NCBI GenBank assembly: GCA_963756525.1
Contig: CAVWNR010000001.1
Span: 248,001 to 312,000, forward strand
DNA length: 64,000 nt
Reading direction: 5' to 3'
Origin: CAVWNR01 sp963756525
GTDB lineage: Bacteria; Actinomycetota; Actinomycetes; Mycobacteriales; Jatrophihabitantaceae
Shown: positions 32,901 to 43,602 of the stretch, piece after piece
Numbering within the stretch: the first letter of the stretch is position 1
Layout: each line of letters begins with the position of its first letter
Program-made: the position numbers and the translations under genes
Notes under the pieces: generated by a model
Database searches by the model: none
Told to the model about the DNA's origin: nothing
The model's input: only the letters and a program-made list of their open reading frames with translations

Positions 32901-34560
32901 CGTCGGCGCCGGCGAGGAAGACGCCGAACAGCCCCCGGTCGGGGATCGTCCCGCCGCTGGTGACCGCGAGCCGTTGAGCGCCGCGGCGGGCCGTCAGCTC
33001 GCCCGTCACGCGGTCCCAGACCAGCCTGGGCCGTAGCTCGGCGAACGCGTCGGACGGGTACCGCCCGGCCAGCATGTCCAGGGTCGCCTCCAGGGCCGAC
33101 CGGGGCAGCCCGGCGAACGGGGCGGCCCGCCGTACCAGCTCCTCGACCCCGTCGACCGTCCAGGCATCCATCGACACCATCGCGACGACCTGCTGGGCCA
33201 GCACGTCGAGCGGGTTGCGCGGGTAGCGCATCGACTCGATCAGCCCGGCGCGCATCCGCTCGGCGACCACGGCGCACTCGACGAGATCGCCGCGGTACTT
33301 GGGAAAGATCACGCCGCGGGACACCGCGCCGACCTGGTGGCCGGCACGTCCGACGCGCTGCAGCCCGGACGCGACCGACGGCGGCGCCTCGACCTGGACT
33401 ACGAGGTCGACGGCGCCCATGTCGATGCCGAGCTCCAGCGAGGAGGTCGCCACCACGGCCGGGAGCCGGCCCGCCTTCAGCTCCTCCTCGACCAGCACAC
33501 GCTGCTCCCGCGACACCGACCCGTGATGGGCCCGGGCAACGATCCGATCCGCCGCAGCCGAACCGAGGTCTGCGGCGGGCGAACCGATTCCCGACTGCCC
33601 TACGGCCTGGGCCGGATAACGATCGAGCTCAGCACGGCCGCCGCTGCGCTCGCTCGCCAGTTCGTTGAGCCGGGCGGTCAGCCGCTCGGCCAGCCGACGC
33701 GAGTTGGCGAACACGATCGTCGAGCGGTGCGCCTCGACCAGGTCGAGCACCCGCTCCTCGACGTGCGGCCAGATCGACGCCCGTCGCTCCGGCCCGGCTG
33801 CGGCACCCGAGAGGTCCTCGGTCGGCTCGCCCAGCGCGGTCATGTCTTCGACCGGGACGACCACCTGCAGGTCGAACGCCTTGTCGACCGGCGGCTGCAC
33901 GACGGTCACCGGGCGTCCCCCGGCGAGGAAGGTCGCCACCTCTTCGACCGGTCGCACCGTCGCGGAGAGCCCGATCCGCTGCGCCGGCGCGGTCAGCAGC
34001 GCGTCGAGCCGCTCCAGCGAGACGGCCAGGTGGGCGCCGCGCTTGGCGGCACACACCGAGTGCACCTCGTCGACGATCACCGTGTCGACGCCGCGCAGCG
34101 CCTCGCGCGACGACGAGGTGAGCAGTAGGAACAGTGACTCCGGGGTGGTGATGAGGATGTCGGCCGGCGAGCGGGCGAACAGCCGCCGCTCGTCGGCCGG
34201 GGTGTCACCGGAGCGCATCGCCACCGTGACGTCCGGCGCGGGCAGGCCCAGCCGGGCGGCCGCCTGCCGGATGCCGGCGAGCGGCGAGCGCAGGTTCCGC
34301 TCGACGTCCACGGCCAACGCCTTGAGCGGGCTGACGTAGACCACCCGGCAGCGGCGCAGCGGGTCGTCCGGCTTCGGCAGCGTCGCCAGCCGGTCCAGCG
34401 CCGAGAGAAACGCGGCCAGCGTCTTCCCTGACCCGGTCGGCGCAACGACGAGGGTGTGCTCACCGCGCGCGATCGCGTCCCAGCCGCCGGCCTGGGCTGG
34501 CGTGGCCGCGGCGAACGCACCGGTGAACCAGGCCTCGGTGGCGGGGCCGAAACGGGTCAT
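29938..34560 (-). CDS. lhr: Lhr-type large ATP-dependent helicase
   Basis: A 1540-residue superfamily 2 helicase that translocates 3'-5' on single-stranded DNA and unwinds RNA-DNA hybrids. RecA-like domain 1 has Walker A APTGSGKT at residues 40-47 and the DEVH box at 164-167. Domain 2 has HHGSVSREQR and RAGHQVGAVSRGVIFPKY around 370-450. The Lhr-specific winged-helix and large C-terminal region, through several Arg-rich segments, completes the family length of about 1500 residues. The ATG at 34560 is where homology begins. It overlaps nei, consistent with a joint repair operon, and is induced by DNA damage in mycobacteria. The C-terminal half around 30,200-30,700 is notably Arg/Gly-rich and variable. 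Confidence 0.96.
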   Translation of the reverse strand: MTRFGPATEAWFTGAFAAATPAQAGGWDAIARGEHTLVVAPTGSGKTLAAFLSALDRLATLPKPDDPLRRCRVVYVSPLKALAVDVERNLRSPLAGIRQAAARLGLPAPDVTVAMRSGDTPADERRLFARSPADILITTPESLFLLLTSSSREALRGVDTVIVDEVHSVCAAKRGAHLAVSLERLDALLTAPAQRIGLSATVRPVEEVATFLAGGRPVTVVQPPVDKAFDLQVVVPVEDMTALGEPTEDLSGAAAGPERRASIWPHVEERVLDLVEAHRSTIVFANSRRLAERLTARLNELASERSGGRAELDRYPAQAVGQSGIGSPAADLGSAAADRIVARAHHGSVSREQRVLVEEELKAGRLPAVVATSSLELGIDMGAVDLVVQVEAPPSVASGLQRVGRAGHQVGAVSRGVIFPKYRGDLVECAVVAERMRAGLIESMRYPRNPLDVLAQQVVAMVSMDAWTVDGVEELVRRAAPFAGLPRSALEATLDMLAGRYPSDAFAELRPRLVWDRVTGELTARRGAQRLAVTSGGTIPDRGLFGVFLAGADGTGRRVGELDEEMVYESRVGDVFLLGSSSWRIEEITHDRVLVTPAPGEVGRMPFWKGDAPGRPVELGRALGAFLREVAAAPPDVAVARARAAGLDEWGAANLVGYLAEQREATRHLPDDRTVLVERFRDELGDWRLVVHSPFGAPVNAPWALAIAARLRERYGIDVTSMHSDDGIVARLPDTDAEPPGAELALFEADDIEQLVTAEVGGSALFASRFRECAARALLLPRRDPRRRTPLWQQRQRANQLLQVAGEYGEFPVVLEAMRECLQDVFDLPGLAGLMRDIAARRVRLVEVETPAPSPFARSLLFGYVGMFLYEGDSPLAERRAQALSLDATLLRELLGSTELRELLDAGAIIAVEGELQRLPTERHARGLDAVHDLLRTLGDLSTVEAVARGATADELAELEAARRAIRVRIAGEERWLAIEDAGRVRDALGVALPVGVPEAFTEPVRDPLGDLVGRYARTHGPLRASRLAVRLGLGVAVVTATLQRLRAAGRVVTGDFLPSEIAAHAADHTAGPGATEAEWCDAEVLRLIRRRSLAALRREVEPAPPAILARFLPAWQGVGARAQGVDGVLRAVEQLAGSPLPASALETLILPARVADYSPAMLDELTLAGEMLWCGAGALPGNDGWLVLAPADGAELLLPAAGDTDVSGASAAVLAALGDGQALFFRSLAERVEVADDAVAGAVWDLVWAGWVTNDTLAPVRALLTGGRSTHPRRPRPPRARYGRYAGLSPPRGAAGARAAAPPTMTGRWSRLPDRDTDPTRRALVAAHALLDRYGVVTRGAVAAERLPGGFAAVYPVLKAAEESGRARRGYFVEGLGAAQFALPGAVDRLRAQPTAATPAVVLAATDPANPYGAALPWPVPSGRAGSEDDDRQDAAGAPAARGQRGHQPARKAGALVVLVDGACALYVERGGRSFLSFVDEPAVLQPAIDALALAVRDGALGRLSVERADGAPVATSPLAAFLQAAGFRPTPRGLRLRA

Positions 34561-34603
34561 GCGCTCAGTCTGCCTGCAGGGTCCGACAATCCCGTCCGAG
34601 CGT

Positions 34604-34653
34604 CGATCTTGCTTTCGCCGGTGACGCATAGGTCACCAGGCGTATCAAGATCG
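34604..34653. terminator. Hairpin between the leftward GNAT gene and lhr
   Basis: CGATCTTG (34604-34611) pairs with CAAGATCG (34646-34653), and an inner pair GGTGAC/GTCACC forms a second stem. It overlaps the last codons of the leftward GNAT gene and precedes lhr, so it probably ends that transcript or separates the two. Confidence 0.5.
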
Positions 34654-35295
34654 CGCCTCAGCCGGCGACTCACCCACGGCGAGGCGCGCGGTGAGTCGGT
34701 CCCGCGCGGCCGGCCAGTCGTCGTCGGTCATCGCATACTGCACGGTGTCGCGCCAGGAGCCGTCCCAGCGGATGCGGTGCTTGCGCAGCACGCCCTCCGT
34801 GGTGGCGCCCAACCGCTCGATGGCCGTCTGGGAGCGGGTGTTGTGGATGTCGGTGTGCCAGACGACGCGGACCGCGCCGAGGGTCTCGAAGGCGTGGGTC
34901 AGCATGAGCAGCTTCGACTCGGTGTTGTGGCCGGTGCGCCACCAGTGTTTGCCGAGCCAGGTGTGCCCGATCGCGATGGCCCGCGCGCTCGGGGACAGGT
35001 CGTAGTACGAGGTGGTCCCGGCGAACTCGCCGGTCGCCGCGTCGAGCTGCGCGTAGGCGAACCGGTCGCCGCGGGCCCGGGCAGCGAGCGCGTCGAGGAT
35101 GTGCCGCCGCGCGTCCTCCAGCGTCACCGGTTCGCGCAGGGCGCCACCGGGCGGGCTCAGCCACCGGAACACCTCCGCGGCGTCCGGGCCCGTCCCGGCC
35201 GCGGCGAGGTAGCCGGGCGCGTGCTCGTAGGCCAGCGGCTCGAGGCGGATCAGCCGCCCTTGGAGCACCGGCAGGGCATACCAGAGGTCGGACAC
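34645..35295 (-). CDS. RimJ/RimL-like GNAT acetyltransferase
   Basis: A 216-residue GNAT of the Acetyltransf_3 (RimJ/RimL) type. Signals are LIRLEPLAYEHAPGYLAAAG at the N-terminus, the central GTTSYYDLSPSARAIAIGHT, and WLGKHWWRTGHNTESKLLML with the acetyl-CoA-binding loop. AIERLGATTEGVLRKHRIRW (GAxxEGxLRxH) is also highly characteristic of this branch. Targets in the family are protein N-termini or small amines; here unknown. The GTG at 35295 was selected at the beginning of similarity. It is divergent from the DUF3046 gene 28 bp to its right. Confidence 0.88.
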   Translation of the reverse strand: MSDLWYALPVLQGRLIRLEPLAYEHAPGYLAAAGTGPDAAEVFRWLSPPGGALREPVTLEDARRHILDALAARARGDRFAYAQLDAATGEFAGTTSYYDLSPSARAIAIGHTWLGKHWWRTGHNTESKLLMLTHAFETLGAVRVVWHTDIHNTRSQTAIERLGATTEGVLRKHRIRWDGSWRDTVQYAMTDDDWPAARDRLTARLAVGESPAEARS

Positions 35296-35311
35296 GGCGC
35301 AGATGCTCGCA

Positions 35312-35317
35312 TACCCT
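35312..35317 (+). promoter_or_regulatory. Candidate -10 box for the DUF3046 gene
   Basis: TACCCT ends 6 nt before the GTG of the DUF3046 gene with no ribosome-binding site between, suggesting a leaderless message. Confidence 0.45.
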
Positions 35318-35323
35318 GACCGG

Positions 35324-35515
35324 GTGCGGTTCACGGACTTCTGGTCGCGGATGGAGGCCAACTTCGGGGCCGCCTACGCGCGCAGCGTGGCGGCCGACTT
35401 CCGGCTGCCGGCGCTGGGCGCCACCGTGGAGGAGGCGATCGAGCGCGGCGTCGAGGCGAAGCAGATCTGGCGGGCGGTCTGTCAGGAGTTCGACGTGCCG
35501 GCACATCTGCGCTGA
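35324..35515 (+). CDS. DUF3046 family small protein
   Basis: A 63-residue protein of the DUF3046 family, found almost only next to recA in Actinobacteria. It reads RFTDFWSRMEANFGAAYARS and ends AKQIWRAVCQEFDVPAHLR. It is soluble, mostly helical, and of unknown function. The GTG at 35324 is 6 nt after a TACCCT hexamer. Its presence immediately before the recA promoter is the expected context. Confidence 0.88.
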   Translation: MRFTDFWSRMEANFGAAYARSVAADFRLPALGATVEEAIERGVEAKQIWRAVCQEFDVPAHLR

Positions 35516-35539
35516 ACTCTCCCGGCGTGTCGCCGCACC

Positions 35540-35562
35540 TCGAACACCTGTTCGTCTAGGCT
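35540..35562 (+). promoter_or_regulatory. recA promoter with SOS (LexA) box
   Basis: TCGAAC-ACCT-GTTCGT at 35540-35555 matches the actinobacterial SOS box TCGAAC-N4-GTTCGA at all but the last base. A TAGGCT -10 hexamer follows at 35557-35562, so LexA bound here would block RNA polymerase. The recA ATG is about 110 bp downstream. Confidence 0.85.
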
Positions 35563-35672
35563 GTGGATGGCCGACCCGACTGTCCACAACTTCGCGTCGC
35601 GCGCTGGATTTGTCGGTGCCCGGCCCTAGCGTCTCGGACAGACCCGAACACGACTCACGAAGAGGTGGCCTG

Positions 35673-38027
<2,355 letters not shown>

Positions 38028-38032
38028 GGTCG

Positions 38033-38587
38033 ATGAGCGCTTGCGCGAAGAACCTGATGAGCCGACAGCCCGAGCCCGAGCAGGACCCACCAGGCGACCC
38101 CGAGGCGGTGGCCCGGACGATCTGCCTGCGGCTGCTCACCGCCCGGGCGCGCAGTCGCGCCGAGCTGGCGCAGGCGCTGCGCCGTCGCGGCGTTCCCGAC
38201 GAGGCTGCCTCAACCGTGCTCGTCCGCTTCGCCGAGCTCGGGCTGGTCGACGACGCGGCCCTCGCCGAGGCGGTGGTCCGCGTCCAGCACGGCGAGCGCG
38301 GTCTGGCCGCACCGGCGATCGCGGCCAAGCTCCGTCAGCGCGGAGTGCAGGATGACGCCGTCCGGACGGCGGTCGGCGCGATCGACTGCGACAGCGAGCG
38401 CCGCGCGGCCACCGCGCTGGTGCAGCGGCGGATGCGCTCGCTGCGCAGCCTCGAACCGACCGTCCGCCGGCGACGGCTGGTCGGGCTACTCGCCAGGCGC
38501 GGATACTCTGCGGGATTGGCCGCGCAAGTGCTGCGCGACGCCCTGGGCGAGCTGGCGGATGCCGAGGATGGGGGTGCGGAGGATTAG
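38033..38587 (+). CDS. recX: RecX regulatory protein
   Basis: Negative modulator that binds RecA filaments. The 184-residue all-helical protein has the three RecX repeats: ICLRLLTARARSRAELAQAL with RRRGVPDEAASTVLVRFAEL, then GLVDDAALAEAVVRVQ with KLRQRGVQDDAVRTAV, and the C-terminal RRRRLVGLLARRGYSAGLAA. Two ATGs are possible (38033 and 38057), neither with a good Shine-Dalgarno; the first is used because it lies 5 bp after the recA stop and suggests coupling. Order recA-recX is standard. Confidence 0.93.
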   Translation: MSACAKNLMSRQPEPEQDPPGDPEAVARTICLRLLTARARSRAELAQALRRRGVPDEAASTVLVRFAELGLVDDAALAEAVVRVQHGERGLAAPAIAAKLRQRGVQDDAVRTAVGAIDCDSERRAATALVQRRMRSLRSLEPTVRRRRLVGLLARRGYSAGLAAQVLRDALGELADAEDGGAED

Positions 38588-38930
38588 CCGGTTCAGCCTC
38601 GATGCCGCCGGCTGGACGCGCACAGTAGCGCCTGTCTTACTTGACCAGCAGGGGCGTCGTTCCTAGCCTCAAGGGATCAGGAGCACGCCCGGGCCTGGGC
38701 TCCGCGACGAGGCCGACCACCGTCGACCCGCCGTGACGCTCAGCCGCACATAGATCCCGACGACCAACGATAGAAAGGACGGACCGCACCGGTCGGTGGC
38801 CGCCCCGCCCACGCGGATGCCGACGACGATGGCGCCTACCCCTGGCGGCGCGAGTCTCTCGCGCACCGGCGTCGTCGCGTTCTCCTGTGGATCCAGGGTG
38901 CTGGCCACACGGGCAACAGAGGAGGCGGCG
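38588..38930 (+). other. Intergenic region and long rny leader (343 bp)
   Basis: No gene is apparent. A promoter-like pair TTGACC (38641-38646) and TAGCCT (38664-38669) with a 17-bp spacer would start transcription near 38676, leaving a leader of about 255 nt before rny. The leader contains an open frame in phase with rny, but its product is unlike RNase Y. AGAGGAGG precedes the rny ATG. A long leader on an RNase gene could be a target of autoregulation, as RNase E uses its own 5' UTR. Confidence 0.5.
38641..38669 (+). promoter_or_regulatory. Promoter-like -35/-10 for rny
   Basis: TTGACC and TAGCCT are separated by exactly 17 bp and are the best sigma-70-type pair in the recX-rny gap. Confidence 0.55.
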
Positions 38931-40694
38931 ATGCAAGGGGTCTGGTACGCGGCGGTCGGCGTCGTGCTCGTGGTCGGGCTCTTCTTCGTCGACTCCTACC
39001 GTCGCCGCGGTGCGCGCCCGCGCCGCAGGCCGGTCGGCACGGACGGCGACGACGCCGAGGGCTACGCGGAGTCGACCCGGCGCGTCGCCGAGGCGGAGGC
39101 GGCCTCGATCCGTCAACTCGCACAGAACGAAGCCGATGCCACGCGGCGGTCCGCGCAGGCCGAAGCCGAGGCCGTGCGGCGCGCGGCGCAGTCCGACGCA
39201 GCCGCCGCCAAGCGCGCCCTGGACGGCGCTCGTGCCGACGCGCGCACGGAGGCCGCCTCGATCGTTGCCGATGCGCGGCGCGACGCCGAGGCGGAGATGG
39301 CCCGGCTGACCGAGGAACTGCGCGCCACCGAGCGTGAGCTCGCCGCCCAGGCGCTCCGGCTGGAAGACACCCAGACGAGGCTCGACGCACAGTCGTCGCG
39401 GATGGAGGCCGATGCGGGCGAGCTGGACCGGGCCCTTCGCCAGCTCACCGAGCGGCAGCAGGCGCTCGACGCGCTCGACGCCGACGTCACCAACCGGGCC
39501 GCAGAGCTGCACGCGAGGGCCGCGGAGCTGGACCGCCGGGCGGCCGAGCACGTGCGGGAGTTGGAGCGGGTCGCGGGGCTGAGTGCCGAGCAGGCCAAGG
39601 CCGAGCTGATGGCCAACGTCGAGGCGGGCGCGCGGCGTGACGCGGCGCTGCTGGTCCGCAGCGTCGAGAACGAGGCGCGCGCCGAGGCCACCGAACGGGC
39701 CCGCTTGATCGTTGTCGAGGCGGTGCAGCGCGTCGCAAGCGAGCAGACCACCGAGACCGTGGTCAGCGTCTTGCACCTTCCGGGCGACGAGATGAAGGGC
39801 CGCATCATCGGCCGCGAGGGGCGCAACATCCGTGCCTTCGAGTCGGTCACCGGCGTGAATGTGATCATCGACGACACGCCTGAAGCGGTGCTGCTCTCCT
39901 GCTTCGACCCCGTGCGCCGCGAGGTCGGCCGGCTCACTCTCGACAAGCTCGTGGCGGACGGCCGGATCCACCCGCATCGCATCGAGGAGGTCTACGAGGC
40001 GAGCAAGGCCGAGGTCGACGAGCTGTGCTTGCGAGCCGCGCGCGACGCGCTGGCCGAGGTGGGCGTCGGCGACATCGACGTCCGGCTGCTGCCCACCCTG
40101 GGACGGCTGAAGTACCGCACCAGTTACGGGCAGAACGTGCTCGGCCACCTCATCGAGACCGCGCACATCGCCGGGGTGATGGCCGCCGAGTTGGGCCTGG
40201 AAGCAACGCTGATCAAGCGCTGCGCTTTCCTACACGACATCGGCAAGGCGCTCACCCACGAGGTCGAGGGCAGCCACGCGATCATCGGCGCCGAGCTGCT
40301 GCGCAAGTACGGCGAAAGCGAGGCGGTCGCGCACGCGGTCGAGGCGCACCACAACGAGGTGCAGCCGCGCACCATCGAGGCGGTACTCACCCAGGCCGCC
40401 GACACCTGTTCGGCGGCACGCCCGGGAGCGCGTCGCGAGTCGCTCGAGAACTACGTCAAGCGGCTGGCCCGCATCGAGGAGATCGCCAACGCCAAGGCCG
40501 GCGTCGACAAGGTGTTCGCCATGCAGTCCGGGCGTGAGGTGCGGGTGATGGTCCAGCCGTCAGAGATCGACGACCTGGCCGCCCAGGTGATCGCGCGCGA
40601 GATCGCCAAACAGATCGAGGATGAGCTCACCTACCCGGGCCAGATCCGGGTCACGGTCGTCCGCGAGTCACGGGCGACCGAGATCGCCCACTGA
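38931..40694 (+). CDS. rny: Ribonuclease Y
   Basis: Membrane-anchored endoribonuclease that initiates mRNA decay. The 587-residue protein has one N-terminal membrane helix (residues 5-20) and a long Ala/Glu/Arg coiled coil to about residue 260. The KH domain contains GRIIGREGRNIRAFESVTGV near 290, and the HD domain has CAFLHDIGKALTHEVEGSH near 431 for metal binding. EAHHNEVQP and GRLKYRTSYGQNVLGH are also family-typical. The ATG at 38931 has AGAGGAGG 7 nt upstream. It is somewhat longer than the 520-residue Bacillus protein because of the coiled coil. In this window the RNase J gene is missing from its usual place after dapA, so RNase Y may carry more of the turnover. Confidence 0.95.
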   Translation: MQGVWYAAVGVVLVVGLFFVDSYRRRGARPRRRPVGTDGDDAEGYAESTRRVAEAEAASIRQLAQNEADATRRSAQAEAEAVRRAAQSDAAAAKRALDGARADARTEAASIVADARRDAEAEMARLTEELRATERELAAQALRLEDTQTRLDAQSSRMEADAGELDRALRQLTERQQALDALDADVTNRAAELHARAAELDRRAAEHVRELERVAGLSAEQAKAELMANVEAGARRDAALLVRSVENEARAEATERARLIVVEAVQRVASEQTTETVVSVLHLPGDEMKGRIIGREGRNIRAFESVTGVNVIIDDTPEAVLLSCFDPVRREVGRLTLDKLVADGRIHPHRIEEVYEASKAEVDELCLRAARDALAEVGVGDIDVRLLPTLGRLKYRTSYGQNVLGHLIETAHIAGVMAAELGLEATLIKRCAFLHDIGKALTHEVEGSHAIIGAELLRKYGESEAVAHAVEAHHNEVQPRTIEAVLTQAADTCSAARPGARRESLENYVKRLARIEEIANAKAGVDKVFAMQSGREVRVMVQPSEIDDLAAQVIAREIAKQIEDELTYPGQIRVTVVRESRATEIAH

Positions 40695-40716
40695 TCGGCT
40701 AAGGGCCACGCGCCCG

Positions 40717-40722
40717 TATCCT
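40717..40722 (+). promoter_or_regulatory. Candidate -10 box for miaB
   Basis: TATCCT ends 10 nt before the miaB ATG with no Shine-Dalgarno in between; a leader of three bases or none is predicted. Confidence 0.35.
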
Positions 40723-40732
40723 CGACGGCGAC

Positions 40733-42157
40733 ATGACCGCCCCGCGCAGCTACGACATCCGCACTTACGGGTGCCAGATGAATGTCCACGACTCCGAGCG
40801 GCTGGCCGGCCTGCTCGAAGAAGCGGGCTACGTCAAGGCTGCCGACCCCGAGCGCGCCGATGTCGTCGTGTTCAACACCTGCGCCGTACGCGAGAACGCC
40901 GACAACCGCCTCTACGGCAACCTCGGGCATCTGTACCCGGTCAAGCGGCGCCGCCCGGGGATGCAGATCGCCGTCGGCGGCTGCCTGGCGCAGAAGGACC
41001 GCGCCACCATCGTGCGCAAGGCGCCCTGGGTCGACGTCGTCTTCGGCACGCATAACCTCGCCGCCCTGCCGGTGCTGCTCGAACGCGCCCGGCACAACAA
41101 GAGCGCCGAGGTCGAGATAGTCGACGCGCTCCAGACCTTCCCGTCCGACCTGCCGAGCCGCCGCCAGTCGCTCTACAGCGCATGGGTCTCCATCTCGGTG
41201 GGCTGCGACAACAGCTGTACGTTCTGCATCGTGCCGAGCCTGCGCGGCCGCGAGACCGACCGGCGCGCCGGCGACGTGCTCGCCGAGATTCGTGCGCTGG
41301 TCGCCGACGGCGTTGTCGAGATCATCCTGCTCGGGCAGAACGTGAACTCGTACGGGCGAAGCTTCGGCGACCGATTCGCGTTCGGCAAGCTGCTGCGGGC
41401 CTGCGGCGAGGTCGACGGCCTGCAGCGGGTGCGCTTCACCAGCCCCCACCCGCGCGACTTCACCGACGACGTGCTCGCCGCGATGGCCGAGACGCCTAAC
41501 GTGATGCCGCAGCTGCACATGCCGCTGCAGTCCGGGTCGGACGCGATGCTGAAGGCGATGCGCCGCTCCTACCGTCAGGAGCGCTACCTCGCCATCGTCG
41601 ACAAGGTACGGGCCGCGCTGCCGCAGGCCGCGGTCACCACCGACATCATCGTCGGCTTCCCCGGCGAGACGGAGGCTGACTTCCAGCAGACGCTGGACGT
41701 CGTGCGCGCGGCGCGCTTCGCCGGCGCGTTCACCTTCCAGTACTCCAAGCGTCCTGGGACGCCGGCGGCCGACCTGCCGAACCAGGTGCCCAAGCCGGTC
41801 GTCCAGGACCGCTACGACCGGCTCATCGCGGTCCAGGAGCAGATCTCCTGGGACGGCGGCAAGGCACTGGTCGGCACCGAGGTCGAGGTCCTGGTGAGCG
41901 CGGGTGCGGGGCGCAAGGACGGCGCGACCGGCCGGGTGTCGGGGCGGGCGCGGGACGGCCGGCTGGTGCACCTGCGCGGCCGTGCGGAGCCCGGGGACGT
42001 GGTGACGGCGACGGTCACCGGCGCGGCGCCGCATCACCTCGTGGCGGACGGCGGTTTCACCGGTCACCACCCCTGGCGTCGTGCGGCGACGCGGCAGGCC
42101 GGTCCGTTGCTGAGCATCGGCCGCGCGCCGGGCGGGGCGTCCACTGCGGTGATCTAG
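40733..42157 (+). CDS. miaB: tRNA-2-methylthio-N6-dimethylallyladenosine synthase MiaB
   Basis: Radical-SAM methylthiotransferase acting on i6A37 of tRNA. The 474-residue protein has RTYGCQMNVHDSERL (MiaB type, Cys14), NTCAVRENADNRL and VGGCLAQKDR for the auxiliary [4Fe-4S] cluster. The radical-SAM CDNSCTFC is near residue 157. LLGQNVNSYG, GFPGETEADF and a C-terminal TRAM domain complete it. The tail after about residue 450 (HHPWRRAATRQ) is divergent. The gene product uses the isopentenyladenosine made by MiaA, whose gene lies 1.5 kb downstream past the DUF349 gene. Confidence 0.96.
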   Translation: MTAPRSYDIRTYGCQMNVHDSERLAGLLEEAGYVKAADPERADVVVFNTCAVRENADNRLYGNLGHLYPVKRRRPGMQIAVGGCLAQKDRATIVRKAPWVDVVFGTHNLAALPVLLERARHNKSAEVEIVDALQTFPSDLPSRRQSLYSAWVSISVGCDNSCTFCIVPSLRGRETDRRAGDVLAEIRALVADGVVEIILLGQNVNSYGRSFGDRFAFGKLLRACGEVDGLQRVRFTSPHPRDFTDDVLAAMAETPNVMPQLHMPLQSGSDAMLKAMRRSYRQERYLAIVDKVRAALPQAAVTTDIIVGFPGETEADFQQTLDVVRAARFAGAFTFQYSKRPGTPAADLPNQVPKPVVQDRYDRLIAVQEQISWDGGKALVGTEVEVLVSAGAGRKDGATGRVSGRARDGRLVHLRGRAEPGDVVTATVTGAAPHHLVADGGFTGHHPWRRAATRQAGPLLSIGRAPGGASTAVI

Positions 42158-42200
42158 TTGCGGATCCGTTCAATGGGCGACGGATCTGCAACGAGATCAC

Positions 42201-43385
42201 TCACTCGGGCAGCAGCGCGCGCCGTTGCGCGACCTCGGCCTCGGCCTTGGCGACCCGCGTCGGGTCCCCGGATCTGCGCGCCCGCTCCAGCTTCGCCTCC
42301 GCCTCGGCGAGCCGCTCCCGCAGCTGCGCGAGGAACGGGTTCGACTCAGCGCTGCTCTGCCGCCACTGCGCGTCGGCGGCATGCCGCACGCGCTGTTCGG
42401 CGGCGCGCATCCGCTCGTCGGTGCGTCGCATCGCGTCGCGGGGCACGTGACCGATCGCGTCGTATCGCGTCTGCAGGTCGCGCAACGCCGACTGCGCGGC
42501 CTTCGCGTCGGCCAGGTCGAGCGCCTCGACTTCGGCGATGACCGCCTCCTTCTTGCGCAGGTTCTCGCCCTGCTCGGCGTCGCGTTCGGCGAAGACACCG
42601 GACCGGCGGGCAAAGAAGCGGTCCTGGGCGGCGCGGAACCGAGCCCACAGCGCGTCCTCGGCGTCGCGGCTGGCCCGCCCGGCCGACTTCCACTCGGCCA
42701 TCAGCTCGCGCATCGCGGCCGCGGTCTCTTTCCAGTCCGACGAGTCGGCGAGCTCCTCGGCCCGTTCGACCAGCTTCTCCTTGGCCGCGCGCGCCGTGCC
42801 ACGCTCGACGTCGAGCTGTGCGAAGTGCTGGCCGCGCCGTTTGCCGAACGCGTCGCGCGCCGCGGCGAAGCGCTTCCACAACGCGTCGTCGGTCTTGCGG
42901 TCGACGCCCTTGATCTGCTTCCAGTCCTCGACGATGGCGCGCATCCGATCGCCGGACACCTTCCACGAGGTCGCCGACTCGGCGATCTCCTCGGCCTCCG
43001 CGACCAATGCCTGCTTGGCCGCGATGGCCTGAGCGCGCGCGAGCTCGCGGGCCGCCGCGTTCTCGTCCAGCTTGGCGTCGGCAGCCGCGATCAGCGCGCC
43101 GAGCCGGGCGTCGAGCGCCGCAAGATCGCCGACGACCGCTGCCTCGGACAGCTGCTCGCGCATCGCCACCGCCCGGCTTCGGGTGGCGGCGGGATCACCC
43201 GCCCCGGACGCCAGCCGTTGCTCGAGCAGGATCAGCTCAGCCGCGAGGTCGTCGTAGCGGCGGGTGTAGTAGGCGAGCCCCGCCTCGGCGTCACCCGCCT
43301 GCCACGAGCCGACCGCACGCTCGCCGTCGGCCGTGCGCACATACACCGTGCCGTCGGCGTCGATGCGTCCCCACTCGGAACTCAC
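42201..43385 (-). CDS. DUF349 family coiled-coil protein
   Basis: A 394-residue, almost entirely helical protein with at least three DUF349 units, recognisable by repeated W-K and LWxRFxxA patterns: SWKVSGDRMRAIVEDWKQIK, ALWKRFAAARDAF, DWKETAAAMRELMAEWKSAG, ALWARFRAAQDRFF. Function is unknown; the family is conserved between miaB and miaA in Actinobacteria. The GTG at 43385 (VSSEWGRIDADGTVYVRT) is chosen where family similarity begins; GGAG lies 6 nt upstream. The upstream 224 bp is a 32-bp tandem array whose units copy this start region. The gene is transcribed toward miaB (convergent) and divergent from miaA. Confidence 0.85.
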   Translation of the reverse strand: MSSEWGRIDADGTVYVRTADGERAVGSWQAGDAEAGLAYYTRRYDDLAAELILLEQRLASGAGDPAATRSRAVAMREQLSEAAVVGDLAALDARLGALIAAADAKLDENAAARELARAQAIAAKQALVAEAEEIAESATSWKVSGDRMRAIVEDWKQIKGVDRKTDDALWKRFAAARDAFGKRRGQHFAQLDVERGTARAAKEKLVERAEELADSSDWKETAAAMRELMAEWKSAGRASRDAEDALWARFRAAQDRFFARRSGVFAERDAEQGENLRKKEAVIAEVEALDLADAKAAQSALRDLQTRYDAIGHVPRDAMRRTDERMRAAEQRVRHAADAQWRQSSAESNPFLAQLRERLAEAEAKLERARRSGDPTRVAKAEAEVAQRRALLPE

Positions 43386-43602
43386 TGCTCGCTCCGCAAG
43401 GGTCGCTCGGCACTCACCGCTCGCTCCGCAAGCGTCGCTCGGCACTCACCGCTCGCTCCGCAAGCGTCGCTCGGCACTCACCGCTCGCTCCGCAAGCGTC
43501 GCTCGGCACTCACCGCTCGCTCCGCAAGCGTCGCTCGGCACTCACCGCTCGCTCCGCAAGCGTCGCTCGGCACTCACCGCTCGCTCCGCAAGCGTCGCTC
43601 GG
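43379..43602 (-). repeat. 32-bp tandem array, seven units, ahead of DUF349
   Basis: Six identical 32-bp units begin at 43411, 43443, 43475, 43507, 43539 and 43571, preceded by a degenerate unit at 43379-43410. Read on the minus strand each unit contains TTGCGGAG, then six bases, then GTGAGTGCC. No unique spacers separate them, so it is not a CRISPR array. The array ends exactly at the DUF349 start codon. Confidence 0.97.

Noticed and set aside
43379..43602. Tandem array considered as a CRISPR
   Set aside because: Units are contiguous and identical with no variable spacers, and no cas genes lie nearby.
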